Shown here: piece by piece, positions 6,440 through 15,463 of the stretch
Layout: every line of letters starts with the position of its first letter
How positions within the stretch are numbered: position 1 is the first letter of the stretch
Source of the DNA: Fimbriimonas sp.
Lineage (GTDB): Bacteria; Armatimonadota; Fimbriimonadia; Fimbriimonadales; Fimbriimonadaceae
Reading direction: 5' to 3'
DNA: 18,378 nucleotides
NCBI GenBank assembly: GCA_030447945.1
Contig: JAUJNV010000076.1
Coordinates: 1-18,378 of the forward strand
The notes under the pieces: model-generated
The model's database searches: none
What the model was told of the DNA's origin: nothing
Seen by the model: only the letters and a program-made list of their open reading frames with translations
Program-made: the position numbers and the translations under genes

Positions 6440-8466
6440 CTACTTCAAGAATCGCCCCAGCCAGCAAGTGATCTCCCCCAGGCGGTGGAGCCGCAGATCC
6501 GGCGGCCCCGGCGAAGCTCATGCCGTGGGAAGTCGGCGACGGATAGCGGACGAAGCGACGGGACTCGATGCCCTGTTGCTGCGAGGCCGTGAACCTCCTC
6601 GCCCTGCTCGTCGACACGCAGATCGCCCTCGCTGTGGATGACCAGCGTGGGCGTCTTGACGCCCGTGAAGTAGGCGATGGGGACTGGTGCCGAAACTCTC
6701 CTTGATCTCCTCGAGCGAGCCCCAGGCGTTGCCCCGGAAGTAGCCGTTCTTGTTAAAGGGGAAGTGCAGGGTTACCGCCGTCGAGACCATGTTCGACACG
6801 CACCGGTCGGTGATCGCGCAGCGGTAGGCGTCCGAGTGGCCGATCGCCCAGTTCGTCATGTAGCCGCCGTAGGAGCCGCCCATGATCGCGATCTGGCCGG
6901 GATCGATCAGCAGGGCTGGTGCATCCAGCAGGTGACGGCCTCACGTCGTCCCAGTCTTTGTCGCCCAGTTCTGCCGCGGATGGCGGAGGTGAACTCGCCG
7001 ATGCCCTTCGAGCCGCGCGGATTGCTGTACACGACGACGTAGCCCTCGGCCGCGAGGAGCTGCATCTCGTGGAAGAACGCCCACCCGTACTGCGTGTGCG
7101 GTCCGCTGTAGTGCACCTCCAGCGCCGCCCGGTGCCCGTCGCGGCTCCAGGTATGCATAGCCCGACGCCCATCCGTGCACCTCGATGCCGTCCGTCGAGG
7201 ACACCCGAAACTCCTCCGGCTCGGCGATCAGATCTCATCGTAGAAGCCCTTGTTGAGCGGGTGAGGACCTCCACGCAAGCACAGCTGGCACCGGCACTCC
7301 TGCCGGTGATGCCGGATCACCGCGCGCCAGGGTGCCGGTGCCACGGGGAGAGGGATGACACCGACCTCCGGCAGCGCGTCGTTGCCGGGTGACGGCGATC
7401 AGCAGGCCGTCGCCGAAATCGAGCCGGCCATGACGTGGTGGAATCCGTCCGTCAGGGCTCGACGCCGCCCGCCAAAGCCACGAACCCGAGCTGCGTCTCG
7501 CCCTGCCAGCCGATCTCTTTGGCCAGGCCGTCCGGCGCCCATTCTAAGGTGGTGTCGAAGGACGCTTCCTTCGTGTCGCTCCAGCACGTCGCGACGCTCA
7601 TGTCGTAGTCGGGCGCCCGGTGAGGTCCACTTGTCCCCGCTGCCTGCATCGACGTAGATCTTCGTTGCCGCCGTTGCTGAGGGTCGTGTTCATCGACGTC
7701 CCCCGCGTACGCGATCGTCTTGCCGTCGGGCGACCAGCGAACGGAGGACTGTCCCCTTCGGCGAAGTCCGTCAGCTTCACGCCTGCCCCTGAAGGTCCAC
7801 GCGCCAGATCCTGCTGATCGTTCGGCGGCTCGGACATCGGCCGCTTGCTCGCCGTGTGCGCGACGTAGCTCCTCGAATCGGGCGACCAGTCGGAGAAGCT
7901 TCCCGTCGGCGAGCCCCGCCGAAGCTCCCGGTGCTCTCCGCTCGCGACGTCGAGGAGGTACAGCTTGTACCGCTGCATCCCGAAGTAGCCGTCGCCGTCG
8001 AGGGCGGTACCAGACGTCGTCGGTAACGAGCGGCGGATCGCTGAGCCTTCTCCTCGCGCTCCTTCGCCTCCTCCGTGCGGTCCGGCAGCGCGTCCCGGAA
8101 CTGCGAAGGCGATCCACTTCCCGTCGGGCGACCACCGGAAGTCCCTATGGAACCCTGGGAAGCGAGGTGAGCTTGCGCGCCTCGCCGCCGCCAACGTGAA
8201 AGGAAGATCGCCGTCGCGGAAAACACCTCGCGAGCTGGAAAAACACTGCGACCGTCGGGCGACCATCGTCCGTGCAGGCTGCTCTCCCCTGCGTCGGAGT
8301 TGGGCTGACCGGCCCTCGCGGTCCACGGTGAACAGTTCGTGATGTACTTGTTCTTGTCGTTGATCGTCTTGTGCGCGAAAAGCACCGCGACCCGTCCGGC
8401 GCGATTTGGGGGTCTCCCACAAACGGTGCGCAGAATATCGTCGGCTCGGATGGGTCGCTTGGGCAT
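6440..8466 (-). CDS. S9-family serine peptidase (acylaminoacyl-peptidase type), multiply frameshifted
   Basis: Prolyl-oligopeptidase-family enzyme that cleaves short or N-acylated peptides. The start MPKRPIRADDILRTV at 8466 follows a TAGTAT box by 7 nt. N-terminal half: beta-propeller with repeated WSPDGK or WSPDSR blades (SLHGRWSPDGR, FRWSPDGKWIAFA, SDWSPDSRS, RWSPDGKTIAYAGD). C-terminal half: alpha/beta hydrolase with HYSGPHTQYGW, YSNPRGSKGIGEF, nucleophile motif GGSYGGYMTNWA, acid in HSEGDLRV, and catalytic His in TSHGM, ending EITCWLGRFLK. All three triad residues are present in order, and the span of about 675 codons equals the family length. At least ten indels break the frame, which suggests sequencing errors. 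A TAG at 6440-6442 ends it, just before hicA. No signal peptide was seen. Confidence 0.88.
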
Positions 8467-8473
8467 AGGGTGA

Positions 8474-8479
8474 ATACTA
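8474..8479 (-). promoter_or_regulatory. -10 box (TAGTAT) of the S9 peptidase gene
   Basis: On the minus strand TAGTAT is followed by 7 nt and the ATG, the same spacing as at the 5' TA operon. An AGGAG lies upstream of, and partly in front of, the box, too far from the ATG to serve it well. Leaderless transcription is the simplest reading. Confidence 0.45.
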
Positions 8480-8576
8480 CTCTCCTGTGAACATCTGCTC
8501 ACGTTCCTCAATCTCGCGATGATCTCAGAGACGAGTCAGTGGAGAATCGCTTGTCCTTTCCTGCAGGGCCCTCACT

Positions 8577-8919
8577 AGTTTCCGGTAACAGTCGGGCAGA
8601 AGCAGAAGCTGACTTTCAAGCAGTTCGAAATGCCAGAAGGCTGTTCGATAAGGTGATGTACTGGTACGTCGTATCGACCTCAAGAACACAAACGATCCTT
8701 TTCCGCTTGAATCCTGGTTACGGTGAAGTCGCTCGCAGCTTGCTCATGTCGAAGAAACCAGATTGCCCCGGGGAAGCACGCCTGGCAAGGAGATGGTCTT
8801 CCTGAACGTCCGTGAACAGGAAATCCCGTCCTTCCCAGTAGCTCTGCACGATCTTCTGCCGGACGCACGCGACAGGTTACGACTTGCGACGTCCGTCATT
8901 AACATGGATCTCACACAAT
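8577..8919 (+). pseudogene. Broken orphan ORF, unknown product
   Basis: No single long frame exists, but three neighbouring segments look like protein. These are QKQKLTFKQFEMPEGCSI (frame from about 8591), DVLVRRIDLKNTNDPFPLES (from about 8652), and, after a TGA at 8724-8726, EMVFLNVREQEIPSFPVALH, DLLPDARDRLRLATSVIN and MDLTQ to TAA at 8917-8919. Removing one A near 8648 joins the first two, and the TGA then interrupts the third. The family is not recognised and no start codon is certain. It could be one gene of about 110 codons damaged by errors. The minus strand also shows weaker open frames here, so strand assignment is provisional. Confidence 0.35.
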
Positions 8920-8977
8920 AATAGTAGCGGAGGTTGCAGCGATGCAAGTCAGACCACCGCCAAGACCACGAGTCCCG

Positions 8978-11005
8978 CTAACACCCCCGGCGGGGGATCG
9001 TGCCGAGCACCTGAAAGTACTTCGAGGCGTTGTCCCGGGTGTCCGGCGGGTAGAAGTAGACGCAGAGGCGGCTCACTTCGCGCGGGTGAGGGCATAGAGC
9101 ACGCGCAGCTCCTCGTCCACGTCCGTGCCTTGCGCCGCTCGGCGAGGTGGCGGCGCATGGGCCCTGGACTGCCGTACTTCGTCGCGACGAGGCCCTGGCG
9201 AGGGCTTCGGCGATGGCGTCCGGAGCGTTGCTGGAGAGCCGCTTGTCCGTTTGGGGAGGATCACCACGGAACTCCAGGCCCTTGGCAGCAATGGACAGTC
9301 ATGATCGCGACCTCCGCCATCCCTCTTCGCCGCTCGGCGCATCTCCCTCGCGGTGGCGCAGCTCGCGTCCTCGCGCACCCGCTCCGCGTACTCCAGCAGG
9401 CCCACAGCTCGGCTCCTGAGCGGCGAGCGTGAACTACGCGCGTTCGCCAGCAGCCCGTCCGCGTTGTCGCGCCGCGCGAGCGCAGGGAGGAATCCGACTT
9501 GGCGAACACCTCCGCCGCGCCTCCCAGGCGGATAGACTGGTCGGCGTACCCCGCTGGCGGCAAATACCGCGGAGCCGCAGAGCGCGGCCCGTCTTCAGGA
9601 GCAGGGGCGGCTCAGACTCCTCCAGCCGCTCGATGATGAGCTCTGAAGGCCGAGCAGGGCGATGGAGTCCAGGGAGAGGCCGACGACGGGGCTGTGGAGG
9701 CAGGCGAGGAAAAGTCGTCGGCGCGGGTCCGCCAGGGCGCGCAAGGCGATTCGCAGATCCCGCACTTCCAGTCCTTGATGGCCGGAACCATCGGAGCCGC
9801 CGTGGATGCGCGGGGACGCCCGCGCCGTCGAGCACGCGCTTGATCTTCATCGCGCCCGGCCCATTCGCGTGAGGACCGCGATATCGCCGAGGGGCACCCC
9901 CTCGGCGAACAGCACCACGTAGTTGACGATGCCGTCATGGTCGTTCCCACCCGCCACAGCTCGACGCCCTCGCGGTCGAGGAAGATCAGCGTCGAAGTCC
10001 ATCGGCCTCGCAGGGCGGTTCATCGGCACTTCCTCGCCCCAGAAGGAGCCGAAGGCCATGTCGACAAGTTCCAGGATGCTGACCCCAGGCGGTAGTTTTT
10101 CGACAGCCGGCTCCGCCCCCACGCCGCGCGCTGGTGGAACAGGGTCACATCCGCTTGGCGGAAACCGTAATGGACTCGCCGATCTCCACGCCAAGAACCG
10201 CCCGGCCACATCGTGCAAGGTCGTGCTGCCAGGTTCACGTCCTGCGCCTCGTCCACCATCGCCACGCCGCGTACTCGCGCACCCGCGGCGCGTGACCTCC
10301 GAGGTACGCAGCAGCTTCACCGCGCGCGCTTCCAGGGCTGTGAAGTCGAGCGCCTGCGCCGCGTCCATCTCTCAGTCCAGCCGCCACCAGGCGGCACACG
10401 CGATGCACGGGCCGCAGGTATGGACGAGCGCCTCTCCTCCGCCTCCGGCTCCGGCCACTGACACCGAACAGCAGACCGCGCTTTGAACGGGCAGCAGCGT
10501 TTACCGTCAGCCAGCTCAGCAGGGTGGAGACTCGACATTCGCCAGCGACCTCGCGCTGCGCTGGCCTTCAGGCCTGGAAAGCGGAACAGGAACCTGCTCA
10601 CCGCTGGCAAAGGTGGCAGGTCTTCGTACCGCGATGAACTGGGCTGCTGACCTCAGCCCGGCGCAGGAGAACCGGAAGTGTCCTCGACAAAAACAACCTC
10701 CAGCAACGTCAGGCGGACGTCATGAAACCTTTACGCTGGCGGAAGGAACAAGCACTACGGCGAAACAACAATCAACGGCGAGGCGGGTATCGCGCGCGTA
10801 ACGTTTCCAGGTAACCTGACCTGCGGAACTCGCTCGGGATATCGAAACCGGGTCCAGGTTGCCGACCCTCTGGCGCGTTCTCACTCACCTCGAACAGCGC
10901 TCTCGCCGAGAAGGTGGATCGTTGTCTGCGCCGTGCTGATCTCGACGACACTCGCCTCTGATCAATGCAGACCGCGCGCGCTCCGCGCAATTCGCCTTTC
11001 ATCTA
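8978..11005 (-). CDS. UvrD/Rep-type superfamily 1 DNA helicase, multiply frameshifted
   Basis: ATP-dependent 3'-5' DNA helicase. In order along the minus strand: a damaged N-terminus whose STAQTTIHLLGE may be a corrupted Walker A; LDFTALEARAVKLLRT; motif II VDEAQDVN; motif III GFRQADVTLFHQRA; motif IV LSKNYRL; IAVLTRMG; motif V MTVH then LEF-like residues and VVILPKRT; motif VI DEELRVLY/ALTRA; ending SKYFQVLGTIPRRGC. The stop is at 8978. Motif II to VI is about 390 codons and only about 30 follow motif VI, so it resembles UvrD rather than full AddA, which carries a nuclease domain. It follows an AddB-like gene on the same strand, so the two probably act together on DNA ends. The start is uncertain by about 100 bp. 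Confidence 0.75.
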
Positions 11006-11029
11006 TCCAGGCGGGCGGTGTGGTGAAGG

Positions 11030-14000
11030 TGCGGATCGTCCGGATCTGCCGAAGGTCCAGCCCTCTCCTGAACGTAACGATGCCGCTCCAGGCACTGAGC
11101 AATCGCCTCACCGCTCCGGCGAGCAGCAGCGATACGGCGACGCTGGCTCATCACGTGCAGAAGAACGGCGGCGGTCGCCGAGCGAGCTTCAGCCATTCTT
11201 CGTCTTACCGCCAAGTCCGCGCCGAAGGGAGTCCTCTTCCCCGTAGTCCTTGTGCCGACGCGACTGACTCGCCGTAGTCGCAGTGTTCGCCTTACCCCGC
11301 AAGGCCGCGACGTCCGCCTTCGCGTGCGGTCGGCGGCGTCGCCGAAGCCGCTTGACTTTCTCGAAGAACTCCTTTTCGCGACCACCGGGTCGTCGGCGGT
11401 GGAGAGGTCCGTCGCATTGCAACCCGTCCTGGACCCGCGAGGTAGGCGGCTGGCCCCACCGAGAGGACGAGCGGTGGCGCTGCCCCCGGTGCCCTCGATG
11501 CTCAAGCGCCGCCTCACGGCCCGGTTCGTGGAGCGCGAGCATGTACAGGCCGTAGTAAAGGCCGCTCGAGTCCGTCAGCCGGTCCATCCTCGGCCACGCC
11601 GGAACCGTAGAGTGGGCGACGGAGTGTTTCTCCAGGCTCGACAGCGCGGGCACCGCGTGCCCTTCAGCTTCACCCCGCGCGGCATCGCGTCGCGGAGCCC
11701 CTCCGCCCCGAAGGGAACGATCCGTGCGGACGCTTCCTCGTCAACTGTCCAGAAGTCCGGCGACTCGCGCCCGCACTTGATCGCGTACGAGCCGCTTGCC
11801 GCCCCGCGCGCATAGGCCTGCTCTCTACGCTCGAGACCTCCGGGTAGATCGACTCCAACTCCGCCTCCGGTGCCTCGGCGGCCTTCTCCGCCGCCGCGCG
11901 GCTCTCCTGCCGCGCGAGTCCCGCCGCCTGAGGCGGCCCGCGCAGCCGCGCCCACCGCTCCGTCCGCCGCTTCGGCGCAGGCGCAGCTTGTGGCGCGAAA
12001 CGTACATAAGGACACTGGAGCGCGTCGCGGAAGCTCCGGAGGAGGGCGTTGGAGCTCGTTGGGCGTTGGACGTTGGGATCCTCTCCCGCCGGTTGTCTCC
12101 GGTCCCGTTCCCCCGTTCCCCGTTCCGCAAGAGCTCCCGCCCGCTCAGAGGCGATCTCTACGGCGAGCGCGGTGTCGCGCGGTCCTTCCAGAGCCCTCGC
12201 AGGCGGCGGTCGAGCTTCGGCGGAGGCAGTCGGCGGTGCTCCAGGCCGGAAGGGGCGGGGGCGATCCCTCTTCGTTACTTCGCCGGGCTGCGACGCGCTC
12301 GACCTCTGGGTGAGGCGGGGATGTTGTCGCCCTCGTCCGTCTGGGGATTAGCTCAGCACGAGGCGGCGGGCGGCCGCCGAGCGCACGCCAGTAGAACTCG
12401 TCTCGCTCCACAGCCGCCCAGGGCAGGTAATCGTGGGGAGGGGTGAGGCAGCGGCGGCTCGCCCGGAAGGCGCAGGAGCGAGATCTCGTCGCGCTCCGCG
12501 TCCGTGAGCACCGGATCCTCCGCGCAGCAGCAGGAAAGACCTTCGAGCATCCCCAGCACGAACAGGGCGTCCGCCTCGCCCAGCGCGTCCGCGTCGTTCG
12601 CGACGCACACGCCAATCGCCGGCGGCAGGCTCACGTCGGCGGCGCTCCAAAACTCGCGGCAGAGCGTCACATTCCTTGAGCCGATGGCAGGGGCCGTCGA
12701 TGGCGCGGTCACGGGCGTGGTGCGCGAGGGCGCGGGCAGCGCCGACTGCGCCCGCTGGTCCCGCGCGCTCGACTGCGGGTCGGTGCCCGCGTGCCACGGC
12801 AGCGCGTCCACCAGTTCGCGCAGCCGCGCGGACCAGTCGGCAGGCACGGCGGGCTTCGCCATCGCCTCGGCCGCCGGAGAACATCGCGAGGAGCCACGGA
12901 TACCGCTCGGCGTTTATCTCCGCCCAGGTGCGCAGGTCACCGCTGCCATCCATCGCGCATCCGGTGCGGAATCGCGCAACCCCTCGCGCAGGGACCGCTG
13001 CTCCCGGCCGTCAGGCCGAGATAGGAACTGCCGAGCACCTGCAAGTCCGCACGTCGCTGGAGGCGCAGAACTCCAGCGGCCAGGTGAGCCCGCGCGGCGT
13101 TGGTGAACGGCGCGCGGCAGGCCATGCAGGACGCCCAGCCGCTTCGCGGACTCCAGCGGCGCGTACGACTCGGAGTCCCGCGCGCGTAGATGGCGGCGCG
13201 CGTCGGATCGCCCTCCTCCAGGCACCCCCGCAGCGCCCACTCGGCCTCCGCGAGCGGATCGGCCGCGCTCACCACCTCGACGCCGATGGGCGGCCCGTCC
13301 GCCTCGTCGGTCAGAAGAGGCGCAAGGTGGAGCGGTTGCCCGCCGACCGGGCGCGATCTCCGAACAGCGCCTCGCCTAAGCGCCGCGCGCCTTCAAAACT
13401 CCCGCGTCCGCCGCGTGGCGGTCGAGAAGCGACGACGACCTCGGTGCCGTGTTCGGCGGCCCACTATGGAGCACCACCGCGCGCACATCGGCGACTCCTC
13501 GCTCCCCGCGACCACGAGCAAGCGGTCGAAATACACCGCATCCCGCTCCGGAGTCGAGCCCAGGCAGGTCGCGAGGGCGCCCCCGCGACCTGCCGGCCGA
13601 GCAGCCCCAACACGCACGCGCGGCCTCGCGCTCGATCTCGGCGAGCGAGGCGAGCTTCGCGGCGAGGCGGGCGTGGCGTGGAGTCCAGGCGCTCCATCTC
13701 CTCCGCGTCGATCCCCACTCCGCAGCTCGCTCAAGGTGCGCACTGAGCGCCCGGTGCAGCCCCCGGAAGCGCAGCGCGGTGCCTTTAAACGGCGACTCGT
13801 CCGGAAGCGCGCGGCAGGCTTGGGCGACGGCGGCGCCGTGGTGGCCGGTAGGGCGATGGGCAAGGGCTTTCTCGCCGCACATCGCGAGGAAGCGGCCGAC
13901 CGCCTCCGCGAAAGGGAGCACCTCCACAGGCGAGTCCTCGTCCACAATCTCCCGCAAGACGGTCAGGCGGGTGTCGGAGAACGCCGTCACGACGCCGTGG

Positions 14001-14091
14001 CCGGCCCCGGCAGAAGTCGCGCACGATGGGGCCCAGGCTCGTCGAGCCTGGGATCGCCGATCGCACGGATGCGTCCATCTGCCTTCGTCAT
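11030..14091 (-). CDS. addB: AddB-like helicase-nuclease subunit, multiply frameshifted
   Basis: AddB forms, with a helicase partner, the AddAB complex that resects double-strand breaks. The start MTKADGRIRAIGDPRLDE at 14091 follows a TACACT box. N-terminal part: LPFAEAVGRFL, LRFRGLHRALSAHLER, RLDSTPRHARLAAKLASLAE, YFDRLLVVAG. Middle: VEVVSAADPLAEAEWALRG, AAIYAR then DSESYAPL, VLGSSYLGL. Next is ALFVLGMLEGLS, EDPVLTDAERDEI and ERDEFYWRALG with RRLVLS, a diagnostic AddB segment. The C-terminus has FRDALQCPYVRFA, the first Cys region of the Fe-S nuclease domain, then PFGAEGLRDAM and LYYGLYMLALHE. About 1,020 codons equals the family length. Frames change many times; I infer indel errors. The 3' limit is uncertain, and the remaining Fe-S cysteines could not be placed. 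Confidence 0.75.
12044..12126. repeat. CGTTGGG and CGTTCCC heptamer repeats inside the addB-like gene
   Basis: 12044-12078 holds spaced CGTTGG/CGTTGGG units like those in metG. 12104-12126 holds three CGTTCCC-type units. On the minus strand they lie between the helicase-like part and the nuclease domain (FRDALQCPY), a domain junction. Whether they read in frame in the true gene cannot be told through the indels. Confidence 0.65.
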
Positions 14092-14103
14092 AGCGGGGAT
14101 GCC

Positions 14104-14109
14104 AGTGTA
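14104..14109 (-). promoter_or_regulatory. -10 box (TACACT) of the addB-like gene
   Basis: TACACT on the minus strand lies 12 nt before the ATG at 14091, with no Shine-Dalgarno between them. It is shared with a short divergent intergenic region of about 35 bp before the plus-strand gene at 14127. Confidence 0.35.
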
Positions 14110-14126
14110 ACACGCGGGCTGTGGAA

Positions 14127-14698
14127 ATGGCCCTCGTGGTAGGGACGAATCCATTCGTCTGGACGGCGCGGCGAAGGTGGATGGGAAACATCCTGCCGTT
14201 ACTCTTTGGGCCCCTCTCGCCGCCCCGGGCGGCGTGCTCTGGGCGCTGTTTTCCCAAACGCTCCTCGGGCCGCCCCTCGTGCTGCTGTCCGGCAGCGCGA
14301 CCGTCGTCGGCTGATCCGCGCTCCAACCACTTCGGGCTGTATCAGAACGGAAGATGCGCCCTCGCCCTGGAGCGCATCCTCGCCGCCCACAAGAAGCTGC
14401 CCGACGACCGCGTGTTCGTCGGCTTCGCCACCCCGGCCACATGGGGCTGCTCGACGCGCACGAGGACGTGGGCTCCCTCCTGGTGCTGCCCGACCGCCTG
14501 CGCTTCCTGTCGAGCCGCGACGTGCAGCTCCTCAAGTCGGAGGTCCGCCGCGTGAGGTTCCGCATCAACCCCACCGTCTCGGCCTCGGTCGATGGGTCAG
14601 CGTGGAGGGGCGAGTCGGAAGGTGTGCCCGTACGGCTTCAAGTCGAGCCGCGCGAGCGGCACACGTTGCTGGGAACCCTGCCATCAGCCGAGCCCTGA
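14127..14698 (+). CDS. Small membrane protein with PH-like C-terminal domain, frameshifted
   Basis: Joining frames gives about 190 residues. The N-terminus is MALVVGTNPFVWTARRRWMG and then a hydrophobic stretch (NILPLLFGPL, then LWALFSQTLLGPPLVLLSG in the next frame), probably two membrane passes. Then come NHFGLYQNGRCALALERIL, LPDDRVFVGFATP and, one frame over, LLDAHEDVGSLLVLPDRLRF, LSSRDVQLLKSEVRRVRF, ending HTLLGTLPSAEP. The alternation of short strands around L-V-L-P-D-R-L-R-F resembles bacterial PH-like membrane proteins; this is a resemblance only. Divergent from the addB-like gene. Function unknown. At least three indels. Confidence 0.5.
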
Positions 14699-14731
14699 GG
14701 GACCGGCGGGTGCGGCAGGTGAAGGGGTGAG

Positions 14732-14807
14732 GGGAAGGCGTTGGGCGTTAGGGGGCGTTAGGGTAAGGCTCCGGAACACTCAACCCCTAACGTCCCAACG
14801 CCTTCCC
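14732..14807. terminator. Heptamer-repeat inverted repeat, possible terminator
   Basis: Left arm 14732-14754 and right arm 14784-14807 are reverse complements apart from one extra base, giving a stem of about 23 bp with a loop of about 29 nt. Each arm is built of CGTTGGG/CGTTAGG units. It lies between two plus-strand genes. It lacks a U tract, so termination, if any, would be Rho-independent only in a loose sense. It may equally be a repeat element. Confidence 0.5.
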
Positions 14808-14827
14808 TCCCATGCCATCCTCCTAAA

Positions 14828-15224
14828 ATGCCCACAGCCAATACGTCGCCGACGTTCGCCGCGGATCTTCGAGGACCTTCAGAAGGGGTTGCCGCCGCGG
14901 GAGGGGAGTATAGCGAACGGGCGCTGCGGGACGGGCAGGCAGAGAAGCCGCAGATGGGCTCCACCCGGTTCAGGCTTGGACATCGTCGTCAGTTCATCTA
15001 TCCCGGAGCGCGTAGCGCCTCACCTCGTCCTCACGGTGCGCCTCCCCCCCGAGCGGATCGTGTTCCTCCCGTGCCCTCGTGGGTCATGGGCCATCTGGCG
15101 GAGAGATCGGCGGCAGCCACCACTTCGAGAGCGACGCGACGCGGCCTCGTCATGTTCCGGCGCGAGTTGGGTCCGGAGGAGAACCCCAAGCACTTCGGCC
15201 CTCAAGCCCCAACGCGGGGTCTGA
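14828..15224 (+). CDS. Hypothetical protein, frameshifted
   Basis: Composite of three frames: MPTANTSPT, IFEDLQKGLPP, YSERALRDGQAEKPQMG, then SGLDIVVSSSIPERVAPHL, VLTVRLPPERIVFLP, VPSWVMGHLAE, GGSHHFESDA and LVMFRRELGPEENPKHFG. Each piece has protein-like composition and together they make about 130 residues without signal peptide or membrane segment. I do not recognise the family. The ATG at 14828 directly follows the inverted repeat and has no clear binding site. The 3' end is uncertain because the sequence runs into the repeat element from 15231. Confidence 0.45.
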
Positions 15225-15230
15225 GCCTGC

Positions 15231-15444
15231 CCTTTGGGAGTGCGCGAAGCCCTTCGCGCTTTTCCGGCGGGCCGGGCTTGGCCTTCTACGGGTTAGGGTT
15301 GCAGGTTTCAGGTTGGAGGTTGTTCGAAGCGAGCATCCAGATTGGAGCCGTCTCCTTCAACCCTCACCTCTCTCAGCACGAGCCTGCATCCTTCAACCTT
15401 AGGCGCTCCGCGCCAGATGCAAAGCGCGAAGAGCGCACTCCCAG
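15231..15444. repeat. Composite inverted-repeat intergenic element (REPIN-like)
   Basis: The outer arms TGGGAGTGCGC...TTCGCGCTTT (15235-15262) and its inverted copy (15421-15443) share 11 and 10 matching bases around different inserts, and each can fold on itself. Between them lie GTTNNAG heptamers on the left (15290-15322) and their complement-orientation forms on the right (15354-15370, 15382-15403), plus a GGCGC/GCGCC hairpin (15402-15414). The whole of about 210 bp is therefore an imperfect nested palindrome without an ORF. This fits a REP-doublet or MITE-like non-autonomous element. Confidence 0.6.
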
Positions 15445-15451
15445 GGTGTTC

Positions 15452-15457
15452 TAGAAT
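15452..15457 (+). promoter_or_regulatory. -10 box (TAGAAT) of the VOC gene
   Basis: TAGAAT, then 6 nt, then ATG at 15464, with no Shine-Dalgarno. It is the same hexamer and nearly the same spacing as for the dioxygenase gene at 16793. It directly abuts the REPIN-like element. Confidence 0.5.
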
Positions 15458-15463
15458 GAGCTC

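Noticed and set aside
7720..8199. 159-codon plus-strand frame
   Set aside because: Ser/Arg-rich shadow of the propeller part of the S9 peptidase.
8724..8726. TGA as selenocysteine or recoded codon
   Set aside because: No SECIS-like hairpin evident after it, no conserved Sec context, and neighbouring sequence has many indel-type errors.
12676..13746. 356-codon plus-strand open frame
   Set aside because: Arg/Ala/Pro/Ser-rich antisense shadow of the AddB-like gene, whose motifs are on the minus strand.
15231..15444. Considered as an insertion sequence
   Set aside because: No transposase frame and no target-site duplication seen; it is better described as a REPIN- or MITE-like element.
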